Assembly: GCF_022440805.1 (NCBI RefSeq)
Contig: NZ_JAKNTK010000001.1
Span: forward strand, 2,728,001-2,792,000
Reading direction: 5' to 3'
Source: Holdemania massiliensis
GTDB lineage: Bacteria > Bacillota_I > Bacilli_A > Erysipelotrichales > Erysipelotrichaceae
DNA: 64,000 nt
The notes under the pieces were generated by a model. The model was not told the DNA's origin. It saw only the letters and a list, made by a program, of their open reading frames with translations, and searched no databases. The number at the start of each line of letters is the position of its first letter. The first letter of the stretch is position 1. Of this stretch, positions 42,814 through 50,213 are shown piece after piece. The position numbers and the translations under genes were made by a program.

Positions 42814-44013
42814 TTAATAAAAGACACAACTGTTTTTTCCTTGGCGTTTAGCTTGATACATCGCGGCGTCGGCTTTTAGAAAGAGTTGTTTGTAGGTTGT
42901 TCCCTGCGTTGGAAAGAAGGCGCATCCGATACTGCAGGAAACGCCTTGCGATGAGGCCGACGGCTGACGTAAACATTGCAGCTGTTCACGGATCCGATCC
43001 AAACGAGCGCTAACTTGATCACAGGTTCCTGTCGTCTGCATCAGAATGACGAATTCATCCCCGCCGATCCGACCGACTAAATCTTCAGGGGCAAACAGTT
43101 TACGAATTTGCAGCGCTGTCTGACGCAGCATTTCATCGCCGCAGTCATGACCGTATGCATCATTAATCTGCTTGAAATTATCAATATCCATCACCGCCAG
43201 CGTCATGTGCTGATCTGGCGCAGCTGAACGCAGTGCCTCCTCGATCAACTGCTGAATCATAAAGCGGTTATACAATCCCGTCAAACAATCTTGATGAGCA
43301 AGTCGGCGCAGCCATTGAATTTCCCGCTGCTGCTGATCATTGTCACTCAGCAATCCCAAAACTTTTGACGGCTGACCTTGATCATCCTTTTCCAGCACCA
43401 GCTCCAGGCGATACCATCGCATCCCTTTTTCACCACAATTCAAACGAATCTCCATCTCGGGAACTGATTTTCCCTGCTGCAGCTGTGTACGGATTTTGGC
43501 AATTTGAGCAGCGGAAGGTGAAAGTCTGTGCCATGAATGCGTTTCTTGTGAAGAGGAATGTAAATAATCAAACCAATTTTCAGAGATATGAAGAGTATCC
43601 TGTTGAATATCCCATTCCAGCCAAAATTTCTGAGTTTGTTTTAGCAGATGTTCCAATCGTAACGACTCTTCGTTTTTATCAGTAGCCTGATCTGATTCTT
43701 TCAACAATGTCAAATGAACGAGCTGATCTAAAAGTACGTCAACTACAAGTACATATTTCAGCTTCACTTTCCCATGAAAAGCCCATCCTTGTTGAAGCAT
43801 CAACTGAGCAGACAGCATCTGAATTTTTGGTTTCTCTGTTGCAATGATCAGTGGCTGTGTCCACAACCAACGTGCAGCTGCTTCCCTTCCAAACAATTCT
43901 ACTGTGTCGGTCATCAAAGCGATTTCCGGCCGCAGCCGGTGTGCAAACTCCGCTTGTTTTCCCCTCTTGATCAGATGCATTAAGTTCTCTAAAAAGCAAT
44001 CGTATCCCTTCAT
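42814..44013 (-). CDS. Diguanylate cyclase (PAS-like plus GGDEF)
   Basis: 399 residues. The last ~165 residues are a GGDEF domain: LAHQDCLTGLYNRFMIQQLI, LAVMDIDNFKQINDAYGHDCG, the active-site loop VGRIGGDEFVILM, and ADAAMYQAKRQGKNSC. The active site is intact, so it should make cyclic di-GMP. No inhibitory RxxD is seen directly before the loop. Residues about 130-235 look like a PAS domain (FWLEWDIQQDTLHISENWF, GMRWYRLELVLEKDDQG). The N-terminus is not recognised and no membrane helix is found. ATG 44013 follows AGGTGGAATTTTG. Confidence 0.9.
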   Translation of the reverse strand: MKGYDCFLENLMHLIKRGKQAEFAHRLRPEIALMTDTVELFGREAAARWLWTQPLIIATEKPKIQMLSAQLMLQQGWAFHGKVKLKYVLVVDVLLDQLVHLTLLKESDQATDKNEESLRLEHLLKQTQKFWLEWDIQQDTLHISENWFDYLHSSSQETHSWHRLSPSAAQIAKIRTQLQQGKSVPEMEIRLNCGEKGMRWYRLELVLEKDDQGQPSKVLGLLSDNDQQQREIQWLRRLAHQDCLTGLYNRFMIQQLIEEALRSAAPDQHMTLAVMDIDNFKQINDAYGHDCGDEMLRQTALQIRKLFAPEDLVGRIGGDEFVILMQTTGTCDQVSARLDRIREQLQCLRQPSASSQGVSCSIGCAFFPTQGTTYKQLFLKADAAMYQAKRQGKNSCVFY

Positions 44014-44316
44014 CAAAATTCCACCTCTTATCAGATTTATTTTAGAGATTGATCTCGACGAAACTTGTCAGATGTTGTCTCATGCGTAACAGAGATCAAA
44101 GAATCATAGCATTTTCACTTTCGCAAAAAAATTCGCAGAATTTTCTACAATTTCTCTGCTTTTCTTATAATCAAAATCTCTCGTTGTCCTCGTCAGGAAT
44201 CTGTAATAAATTGTTAAGCTGCCGTTCATTTAACAAACTGATGAATATGTTATAGTAAGATCAAGAATAAAAGAGCGTTTCGCGCTTATGCTGAAAATAA
44301 AAGGAGGGAATCCCCA

Positions 44317-44466
44317 ATGCAAAAAAATCTGACTACACTCTGCAAGTTAGCTGCCATTCTGATCGTGATCGCCTCTGTCTTCTATTTTTCTTCTGGAGCG
44401 CTGAACCAAACACCAAACTTAAATGTTTCCAATATGCCATTGTCACAAATCTTAATGCCTAATTGA
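44317..44466 (+). CDS. Small single-span membrane peptide
   Basis: 49 residues with an excellent ribosome site (AAAGGAGGGAATCCCCA) and a terminator at 44547-44592. The N-terminus is basic with a helix LAAILIVIASVFYFSSG; the rest is polar (QTPNLNVSNMPLSQ). It could be a signal peptide with a short secreted tail or a membrane peptide; there is no lipobox. No family is recognised. It lies directly upstream of the leader of CRISPR array 2, on the same strand. Confidence 0.6.
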   Translation: MQKNLTTLCKLAAILIVIASVFYFSSGALNQTPNLNVSNMPLSQILMPN

Positions 44467-44546
44467 TTATAATTATGATAACCTTGGATATAATGAAAAC
44501 ATTTAGGTTTTTCTTGAACTAATTTAATTATAGAATACTACTTTAT

Positions 44547-44592
44547 GAGGAATATTAGGGATGATTTTCCATCCTGATAATTCCTCTTTTTC
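44547..44592 (+). terminator. Terminator of the small peptide gene
   Basis: GAGGAAT... pairs with ...ATTCCTC (44547-44586) over an imperfect long stem, followed by TTTTTCTTT. It insulates the small gene from the CRISPR leader that starts 18 bases downstream. Confidence 0.7.
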
Positions 44593-44609
44593 TTTGTATT
44601 ATGATTCTG

Positions 44610-44757
44610 GTGCGAACCTGAAGTAAACATAAAATCCCAGGGAGGTTCGCACTGGAATTATGTGAAATATGAGGAAATTGTTGCAAGTAAGTGGAGGATT
44701 CGATATTATAAAAGTAAGATAAGAATCATCTGTACATCTTTAAGTTTCTTATCAACT
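44610..44757 (+). promoter_or_regulatory. CRISPR array 2 leader
   Basis: Colinear with the leader of array 1 over 148 bases, roughly four bases in five identical and no gaps. It has the same inverted repeat (GTGCGAACCT at 44610-44619, AGGTTCGCAC at 44643-44652) and the same promoter (TTGCAA at 44681-44686, 17 bases, TATTAT at 44704-44709). The inverted repeat ends 105 bases before the first repeat, as in array 1. Confidence 0.8.
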
Positions 44758-45928
44758 GTCGCATCGCTCACGCGGTGCGTGGATTGAAATAAACTCAATG
44801 AGCACGAGCACAATCGGAAGAACGTCGCATCGCTCACGCGGTGCGTGGATTGAAATGGGATATTGACGGGAATAAATGGTTTGAGGTCTGGTCGCATCGC
44901 TCACGCGGTGCGTGGATTGAAATGTATCTCATGAGTATGTCACGCTGTCAGCAGGCGTCGCATCGCTCACGCGGTGCGTGGATTGAAATAGTAGAGTTCG
45001 GATCACGGCACGGCTCGGCGGGGTCGCATCGCTCACGCGGTGCGTGGATTGAAATGCGTGTGTAAATCCATTCCTGTCCATTTCTGGTCGTCGCATCGCT
45101 CACGCGGTGCGTGGATTGAAATATTAAGTGGCGCTCAGAAAACTAAGTCAGACCTAGTCGCATCGCTCACGCGGTGCGTGGATTGAAATCAACGATCCGC
45201 TGATAACTTTACCAATGGTGTCCCCGTCGCATCGCTCACGCGGTGCGTGGATTGAAATGGTGTGATGGCTGGGGGAGTTAACTTTTTATCTTGTCGCATC
45301 GCTCACGCGGTGCGTGGATTGAAATAATATTATAATATTTACAAACTACATAAGAAACACGTCGCATCGCTCACGCGGTGCGTGGATTGAAATTTCAAAA
45401 TCCAGTCAAAAGAGTCCCTTTTGTCGTGTCGCATCGCTCACGCGGTGCGTGGATTGAAATCGGAAGTTGCACATACAAATAAGCCTTAGATATGTCGCAT
45501 CGCTCACGCGGTGCGTGAATTGAAATATCGACGATGATTTGAGTAAATTCAGCATTTTTAGTCGCATCGCTCACGCGGTGCGTGGATTGAAATGTGAAGA
45601 AGTCACGAAAATTCAAACCGAGGTCATGTCGCATCGCTCACACGGTGCGTGGATTGAAATTTTCTGTTAGTCCGGCAGACTATAACAGCTTCAGGTCGCA
45701 TCGCTCACGCGGTGCGTGGATTGAAATAGATTTTGTGTCCACTATTTGGAAGAACAAGACCGCGTCGCATCGCTCACGCGGCGCGTGGATTGAAATGCCA
45801 TACGGCCATAGACCTGACTAGTACAAACAGTCGCATCGCTCATGCGGTGCGTGGATTGAAATAATTTTTTCTACAAAAGCAACTAAATCAATTTTGTCGC
45901 ATCGTTCAAGCGGTACGTGGATTGATAG
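44758..45928 (+). CRISPR. CRISPR array 2 (I-C-like repeat, 33 bp)
   Basis: Eighteen repeats start at 44758, 44824, 44891, 44957, 45023, 45090, 45157, 45226, 45293, 45361, 45428, 45494, 45561, 45628, 45695, 45764, 45830 and 45896; 17 spacers of 33-36 bases. The repeat equals that of array 1 without two bases in the loop: stem CGCATCGC with GCGGTGCG, loop TCAC, end GTGGATTGAAAT. Variants occur at repeats 12, 14, 16 and 17, and the last repeat is degenerate, which fixes the direction from the leader at 44.6 kb. No cas genes are in the window. Confidence 0.98.
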
Positions 45929-45937
45929 AAAAACAAC

Positions 45938-46777
45938 TTACATATATTCTCCTAGAATCAATCGTCGATTAGGATAGTCAAGTCGCCAGCTGCGCTTTGC
46001 TAAAAGATCCGCACCGCACAATCCTGCAACTTCCTGTTTCGTGACAGGATATAACACTCTATTCAATACCGGAACATGATAAAGTATTATCTCTGCCGCG
46101 CCGACTGTTAAGCGTAGAGAATCAAGCCGTTTTGCCGGAACTTCTGTCACGCCATCAACCCCCATCATCGTTTCCAAATCCATAGGCATTGTGTCTGGCA
46201 AACTCTGATAAAGCAGAGATCCGCCACTGGTATCTGTATTTCCGCTGTCAAAACCCCACAACATAATCTGATCATGAGTTTGGACTCGCAGAACTGGCAT
46301 ATTATCCCAGCCCACAAACTCATGGATTTCACTTTTCTCGGGTATCGAAGGCGTGACCCTCAATTGTTTCCGAGTTTCATCCCATTGCCAACAGGCATAT
46401 TGAAGAACGTCCCAACCTAATAATCCATCAATTTCCACAAATTTTCCTGGTTCCACCTGAAATCGGAAAGCTTCATCGGCTAATACCATCCAGGTCTGTT
46501 CCTGAACAGTTAAAGAACCAATTTGTACACTCTCCGCCATATACTTTTCAGCCTCTATCTTTCTCAGGCCACTTCCGCCACCGATAACTTGTTCGTGCAA
46601 TGAATGCAATCCAGCAGACTGCGCTATTGTTTTGCGTACCGCACTGCAAGAGGCACCTGTATCCAATAGCACGACTGCTGGACATCCTTGAATCAAGATC
46701 GAAATCGGGAAAACATTGGGTAAATCCACATTCATCCGAGATAAGGGAAAGTCAGCCTGATTCCAATTTAATTTCAT
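45938..46777 (-). CDS. Aspartyl protease-family protein with two D-[ST]-G motifs
   Basis: 279 residues, no signal peptide. Two retropepsin-like halves are visible. The first has VVLLDTGASCSAV (Asp 39) and a later EIDGLLGWDVLQ. The second has IMLWGFDSGNTDTSGG (Asp 177) and GLCGADLLAKRSW. In each half the catalytic motif comes early and a hydrophobic-hydrophobic-Gly motif comes late, as in each lobe of pepsin. Such a single-chain double-motif layout is less common in bacteria than single-lobe proteins. The gene stop lies ten bases after CRISPR array 2 on the opposite strand. Confidence 0.75.
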   Translation of the reverse strand: MKLNWNQADFPLSRMNVDLPNVFPISILIQGCPAVVLLDTGASCSAVRKTIAQSAGLHSLHEQVIGGGSGLRKIEAEKYMAESVQIGSLTVQEQTWMVLADEAFRFQVEPGKFVEIDGLLGWDVLQYACWQWDETRKQLRVTPSIPEKSEIHEFVGWDNMPVLRVQTHDQIMLWGFDSGNTDTSGGSLLYQSLPDTMPMDLETMMGVDGVTEVPAKRLDSLRLTVGAAEIILYHVPVLNRVLYPVTKQEVAGLCGADLLAKRSWRLDYPNRRLILGEYM

Positions 46778-46880
46778 AGTTCTGTTCCATCCTTTTTGTA
46801 TCCAGTATAACAGAGATTTTCCATGTCAACGCCAAAGAAATAAAAGAAGAAGAAAATCATTCCGATTCAATAAAAAAGGA

Positions 46881-46911
46881 TTGACTTGGAGTGAACTTCA
46901 AGCGTTACAAT
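46881..46911 (+). promoter_or_regulatory. MerR-type promoter of the DUF362 gene
   Basis: TTGACT (46881-46886) and TACAAT (46906-46911) are 19 bases apart, longer than the usual 17. An imperfect dyad CTTGGAGTGAACTTCAAG (46885-46902) fills the spacer. A 19-bp spacer occupied by such a dyad is the hallmark of promoters activated by MerR-family proteins. No merR gene is in the window. Confidence 0.7.
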
Positions 46912-46967
46912 AAAATCATGAGGAAACAGACTTTTTCCTCTTTCCAAAGTAAAAGGAGGCATATCCA

Positions 46968-47846
46968 ATGGAAAAATCTAAAGTTTATTTCACTAAGATC
47001 ATCACACCGGAGAAAATGATTGAAATGGAAGAAATTCTGGGACGTGAACTGAAAGGAAAAGTTGCGGTTAAACTGCATAGCGGTGAAGTCGGCAATCAGA
47101 ACTTCCTGCGCCCGGAATTTATGAAACCGATCATTGACAAGGTAAACGGCACCGTAGTTGAATGCAACACAGCTTATGAAGGACAGCGCAACACAACGGA
47201 AGCCCACTGGCATACAATGGAGAAACATGGCTGGTCTAAATTGTTTACAGTTGATATTCTTGATGAAGAAGGCGATTTGGAATTACCAGTAGAGGGCGGA
47301 CATGTCATTCAGAAGAACTATGTTGGCAATCATTTGAAAAATTATGATTCCATGCTGGTGCTCACTCATTTCAAAGGTCATCCGATGGGTGGCTACGGCG
47401 GAGCGTTAAAGAACATCTCAATTGGCCTGGCTTCCAGCTTTGGCAAAGCTTATATTCATGGAGCCGGTGTTCCGGAAAACATATGGACCGCAGATCATGA
47501 TCAATTTCTGGAATCTATGGCAGATGCGGCTAAATCCATTTTGGATTATGAAAAAGAGAATATCGCATTCATTAACGTAATGTGCAATATGTCCGTTGAC
47601 TGCGACTGCTGTGCAAAAGCAGAAGATCCGAAGGTCAGAGATATCGGTATTCTCTCTTCGCTCGATCCTGTTGCGCTTGATCAGGCCTGCATCGACCTTG
47701 TTTATCAATGTGAAGATCCAGGCAAGAAAGATCTGATTGAACGCATCGAATCCCGGCATGGAATTCATACAATTGAAGCTGCAGCCGCGCTAGGTATCGG
47801 TTCCCGTGAATATGAGCTGATTGATGTCGATTGTCTAGCAAAGTAA
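46968..47846 (+). CDS. DUF362 domain protein
   Basis: 292 residues. It fits the DUF362 family: KVAVKLHSGEVGNQNFLRPE, VVECNTAYEGQRNTTEAHW, LVLTHFKGHPMGGYGGALKN, NISIGLASSFGKAYIHG and NVMCNMSVDCDCCAKAEDPK with a Cys cluster. Many members sit next to ferredoxin domains; here the only Cys-rich part is the CNMSVDCDCC segment. The role is unknown, perhaps a redox or metal enzyme. AAAGGAGGCATATCCA precedes the ATG. Its 5' UTR has a small hairpin (GAGGAAA at 46920 with TTTCCTC). It is monocistronic and has a MerR-type promoter. Confidence 0.88.
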   Translation: MEKSKVYFTKIITPEKMIEMEEILGRELKGKVAVKLHSGEVGNQNFLRPEFMKPIIDKVNGTVVECNTAYEGQRNTTEAHWHTMEKHGWSKLFTVDILDEEGDLELPVEGGHVIQKNYVGNHLKNYDSMLVLTHFKGHPMGGYGGALKNISIGLASSFGKAYIHGAGVPENIWTADHDQFLESMADAAKSILDYEKENIAFINVMCNMSVDCDCCAKAEDPKVRDIGILSSLDPVALDQACIDLVYQCEDPGKKDLIERIESRHGIHTIEAAAALGIGSREYELIDVDCLAK

Positions 47847-47863
47847 AAAATCCAAAACCAACG

Positions 47864-47919
47864 AAAAAAGAGGAATCTACCCTCAACCCTCAATACTTAG
47901 GTAGAATTTCCTCTTTTTT
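47864..47919. terminator. Bidirectional terminator
   Basis: AAAAAAGAGGAA plus TCTACC (from 47864) pairs with GGTAGA plus TTTCCTCTTTTTT (to 47919). It lies between the convergent DUF362 and methyltransferase-like genes and overlaps the stop codon of the latter. Confidence 0.8.
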
Positions 47920-48835
47920 ATATTTCCTCATTTTCATTCATTATTTCATTCCAGCGCAGAACAGAATTTATGGATGTCTGCAGCCAATAAAGAAATTGAG
48001 TTTTTGGCAGACGTGACTCGCGCAATTGCATCGCTTGCGCCATAGGTGCCCCATCCGCTGCATTATGCCACAAATCCACAAAGATCGTATCTATTTCATC
48101 AGGTTTCAAGCGATCTACGACAGCAAAGGCATCCTCTTGAATAATCGTTAGTTTCTCAGGATGATCCCATTGCGGCAGAATCCATTCCTTGAACCAGCTG
48201 ATCACTGCCGCTTCTTTTTCGACAACGATAACTTGCTTCACATTCTCTTTTCGTGAAAGATGATAAGCACAGTAGCCTAATCCCAAACCGCATACCAGAA
48301 CTCTGCCCCAGGCTTTTTCTAGCATAGGCCGCATGGTATTGATTTCACTGGGAATCACACTCATCCATTCGATCCCCTTTTCATAGACACAGGGATAACG
48401 ATATTCCGTATCGAAATAGCCCAGCTGCGGACATTCCGCACCTGTTTCATCGACATGATAATCATCATAAATCAAAATTTCAAAAGGATGATAGGACTCC
48501 CAGCGTACTGTCCAGTTGCCCTGCGAAATTTCTGGAAAATGAATATTCTGCAGATAGGCATCCGTTTTATATTCTTCCGCAGACAAATGTCGAAAACCGG
48601 GTTTGATATATTGTTCCGCAAGATAACGATGCTGCGGATTATCATCAATATCCAAGCCGGCTAAAATACAAAACAAAGTATAAACGGCATCGGTTTGTGA
48701 ATTATTACAGCTTTGGCAGAGAGATTCAACCATTTCCGGCTGTATTGCACAGGGATTTTCCTGCAGATAATCCACAACAAGCTGGGTCATCGCACTGTTC
48801 AGACGCATTCTTTGCTTCATTCTTTCATTTGTCAT
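47918..48835 (-). CDS. SAM-dependent methyltransferase-like (spermidine synthase-like fold) protein
   Basis: 305 residues. The Rossmann motif RVLVCGLGLGYCAYHLS with the acidic strand end VIVVEKEAAVISWF, then LTIIQEDAFAVVD and IDTIFVDLWH, fits class I SAM-binding proteins related to spermidine synthases. The N-terminal ~120 residues are helical and unrecognised. The substrate is unknown. It is co-oriented with no other gene, and its upstream region (48836-49248) holds a GC-rich, apparently structured stretch. Confidence 0.7.
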   Translation of the reverse strand: MTNERMKQRMRLNSAMTQLVVDYLQENPCAIQPEMVESLCQSCNNSQTDAVYTLFCILAGLDIDDNPQHRYLAEQYIKPGFRHLSAEEYKTDAYLQNIHFPEISQGNWTVRWESYHPFEILIYDDYHVDETGAECPQLGYFDTEYRYPCVYEKGIEWMSVIPSEINTMRPMLEKAWGRVLVCGLGLGYCAYHLSRKENVKQVIVVEKEAAVISWFKEWILPQWDHPEKLTIIQEDAFAVVDRLKPDEIDTIFVDLWHNAADGAPMAQAMQLRESRLPKTQFLYWLQTSINSVLRWNEIMNENEEI

Positions 48836-49214
48836 AAAAGACCTCCCGTATCTTTCGCTCTGTATCCTATTTCTCTGACCAACAGGAGTACTCCCTGTTC
48901 TTAAGCATTAAAATAGGATTCATTAAAACAAAATTTTACTCTTTAATGTATTTCTCAACGTTTTGATCCCACGTTGTCAGGATCACAGGGGACGCAGACC
49001 ATAGTCCCACCCTCACCTGATGAGCTTGACAGCTGCCGGGCAAGGTCCGCCAAGTCATTTCATCCGTTTTGCCTGCTTGAAAACCGCTTGCTTACGATTC
49101 TCTTTAAACAGGGAAAAACCTGCGCCTGGATTCGAATCTCGTTCGGGCTGCAGCTGAATCCATCCTTCCCCCACCTCAGTCGCCGGTTAAGCTTCTAAGT
49201 TTCGTCTTATATAC
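48836..49214. other. Gene-free region with GC-rich, hairpin-rich stretch
   Basis: No gene with a credible start is seen. From about 48965 to 49195 the GC content rises and several stems can be drawn: GATCC (48967-48971)/GGATC (48982-48986), GGGAC (48990-48994)/GTCCC (49005-49009) and CAGG/CCTG near 49107-49120. On the minus strand one piece, AGGGTGGGACTATGG with a downstream CGTCCCCT, recalls a T-box antiterminator, but no specifier stem or T-run terminator was found. It may be an unrecognised RNA or degraded DNA at the phage border. Confidence 0.35.
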
Positions 49215-49236
49215 AAAAAAACCTGTCAATGACAGG
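49215..49236 (-). terminator. Terminator of the original tRNA-Phe gene
   Basis: CCTGTC (49222-49227) pairs with GACAGG (49231-49236) around a three-base loop, followed by seven T residues on the minus strand. It lies 13 bases past the encoded CCA of the tRNA fragment. Confidence 0.8.
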
Positions 49237-49248
49237 ATTTTTAGTAAG

Positions 49249-49295
49249 TGGTGGTTCCAGCCGGGATTGAACCGGCGACACATGGATTTTCAGTC
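49249..49295 (-). other. tRNA-Phe 3' half: probable prophage attachment site (att)
   Basis: On the minus strand these 47 bases read as the anticodon loop through the CCA end of a tRNA-Phe: loop CTGAAAA (anticodon GAA), 3' stem strand TCCAT, variable GTGTC, T arm GCCGG-TTCAATC-CCGGC, acceptor strand TGGAACC, then A and CCA. The 5' half of the gene is missing; the sequence before GACTGAAAA does not complete the anticodon stem. This is what an integrase that recombines within the 3' half of a tRNA gene leaves behind. All phage genes lie to the right. Confidence 0.8.
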
Positions 49296-49473
49296 AATAA
49301 CGTGTTTTCTTAAAAGCCTTTTGTTAAGCGCTTTTTTGAAGGTTGCACGCATTTTTGACTACACCGTTGACCGTAAAAAGTGGTCAAAACTTGATAATAC
49401 TCTGTCACACTTCGTTTTTATGTTGATAATTTTTCGATCAAAACCTGCTCATTTTTTATATGTTAAAATTGAA
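49296..49473. other. Phage end region between att and the repressor gene
   Basis: No gene is seen. It contains an inverted repeat TTTTGACTAC / GTGGTCAAAA (about 49352-49388) with a further GTTGACC in between. Such GTGGTCAAA-like repeats next to an att site could be arm-type integrase sites; this is inference. No integrase gene is at this end. Confidence 0.4.
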
Positions 49474-50058
49474 TTAAATCTTTGCATCTAGTCCATTATC
49501 CCAGTATATCTCGAAGTCATCAATAAAAATTTCATTATCATTCCTCCAGCGATTTTCTATTATTTCGTATGCTCTGTTTTCTATATCTTTAAAGAAAGTA
49601 ATAGGCAAACTATGAAATGTTTCTAATATAAAGTCATTGTTATTTTTGGTCTCTAGACTACTGTCTTCTGGAAGACCTATCCTGATGTTTAAACACTCTA
49701 CAATACGACGCTCACTTTTATATACGGGTTCGATCTGTTCTCCCTCAAATTGAGCCGAAAGCTCTAACTTGCCTCTAAATATCTCATTCCTTTTGCTTAT
49801 TAGCACTGGTATTTCTTGATTTAGGTTAGCCAAGTCTTTTTCGGATATTTCAATATCTACCGGAACATAGCTTATTAACTGATCCGGAGTAACTTTTAAA
49901 TAATTACACAAAAGATTTAGCGTATCGAGCTGAATACCTTTAGCGTAATTGTAGTACAGATAGGTTAATGTAGTTCTAGATATGCCAGTATCATGGGAAA
50001 CTTTAGTTATTTTTAAATTCCTTTCTGTCAGCAACAAGGATAAATTAAACCTAATCAC
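49474..50058 (-). CDS. Phage XRE-family repressor-like regulator
   Basis: 194 residues. The N-terminal HTH reads TKVSHDTGISRTTLTYLYY and LDTLNLLCNYLKVTPDQLI, the compact XRE form (like Pfam HTH_26). The C-terminal ~120 residues are not recognised; they may be a dimerisation or peptide-sensing domain. The start is a GTG at 50058 after AAAAGGAGGCATAAACT. It is divergent from a Cro-sized protein with nearly the same HTH. Its promoter (TTGATT 50106-50111, 17 bases, TACAAT 50083-50088, minus strand) faces away from the opposing one, as in a lysogeny switch. Confidence 0.85.
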   Translation of the reverse strand: MIRFNLSLLLTERNLKITKVSHDTGISRTTLTYLYYNYAKGIQLDTLNLLCNYLKVTPDQLISYVPVDIEISEKDLANLNQEIPVLISKRNEIFRGKLELSAQFEGEQIEPVYKSERRIVECLNIRIGLPEDSSLETKNNNDFILETFHSLPITFFKDIENRAYEIIENRWRNDNEIFIDDFEIYWDNGLDAKI

Positions 50059-50082
50059 AGTTTATGCCTCCTTTTCAAAAAA

Positions 50083-50111
50083 ATTGTACATCAAGCAGAA
50101 CAAAAAATCAA
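50083..50111 (-). promoter_or_regulatory. Promoter of the phage repressor gene
   Basis: Minus strand TTGATT (50106-50111), 17 bases, TACAAT (50083-50088). It lies back to back with the plus-strand promoter at 50129-50157. Confidence 0.65.
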
Positions 50112-50128
50112 TTTTTTAAACTTTACTG

Positions 50129-50157
50129 TTGACAATTAATTATTCGCTGCGTATTAT
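50129..50157 (+). promoter_or_regulatory. Phage rightward early promoter
   Basis: TTGACA (50129-50134), 17 bases, TATTAT (50152-50157), close to the sigma-A consensus. It drives the Cro-like gene at 50214. Confidence 0.8.
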
Positions 50158-50166
50158 TTGTGTGTA

Positions 50167-50186
50167 TCGTTCATGATGTTGAACGA
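50167..50186. promoter_or_regulatory. Probable phage operator
   Basis: A perfect inverted repeat TCGTTCA-6-TGAACGA just after the -10 box of the rightward promoter, over the expected transcription start. It is the best candidate binding site for the divergent XRE proteins. Confidence 0.6.
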
Positions 50187-50213
50187 AAGTAAAAGAGAAA
50201 GGAGGTTTATCAG

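Noticed and set aside
44706..45821. Several open frames across CRISPR array 2 on both strands (repeating phrases such as SHRSRGAWIE)
   Set aside because: They are translations of the CRISPR repeats; no ribosome site and no homology.
5361..45895. Self-targeting of the prophage by CRISPR spacers
   Set aside because: The 24 spacers were read by eye against the phage genes and no clear match was noticed. This was not exhaustive; an alignment of all spacers to the full genome on both strands would decide it.
46905..47228. 107-codon minus-strand frame antisense to the DUF362 gene
   Set aside because: Shadow of the well-supported plus-strand gene; no start signal.
49107..49160. Possible tRNA T-arm (TTCGAAT within ATTCGAATC)
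   Set aside because: Flanking bases do not form a T stem, and no anticodon arm or acceptor stem fits.
48974..49198. 74-codon plus-strand frame left of the att site
   Set aside because: No ribosome site and unusual composition; the stretch looks more like structured or degraded DNA.
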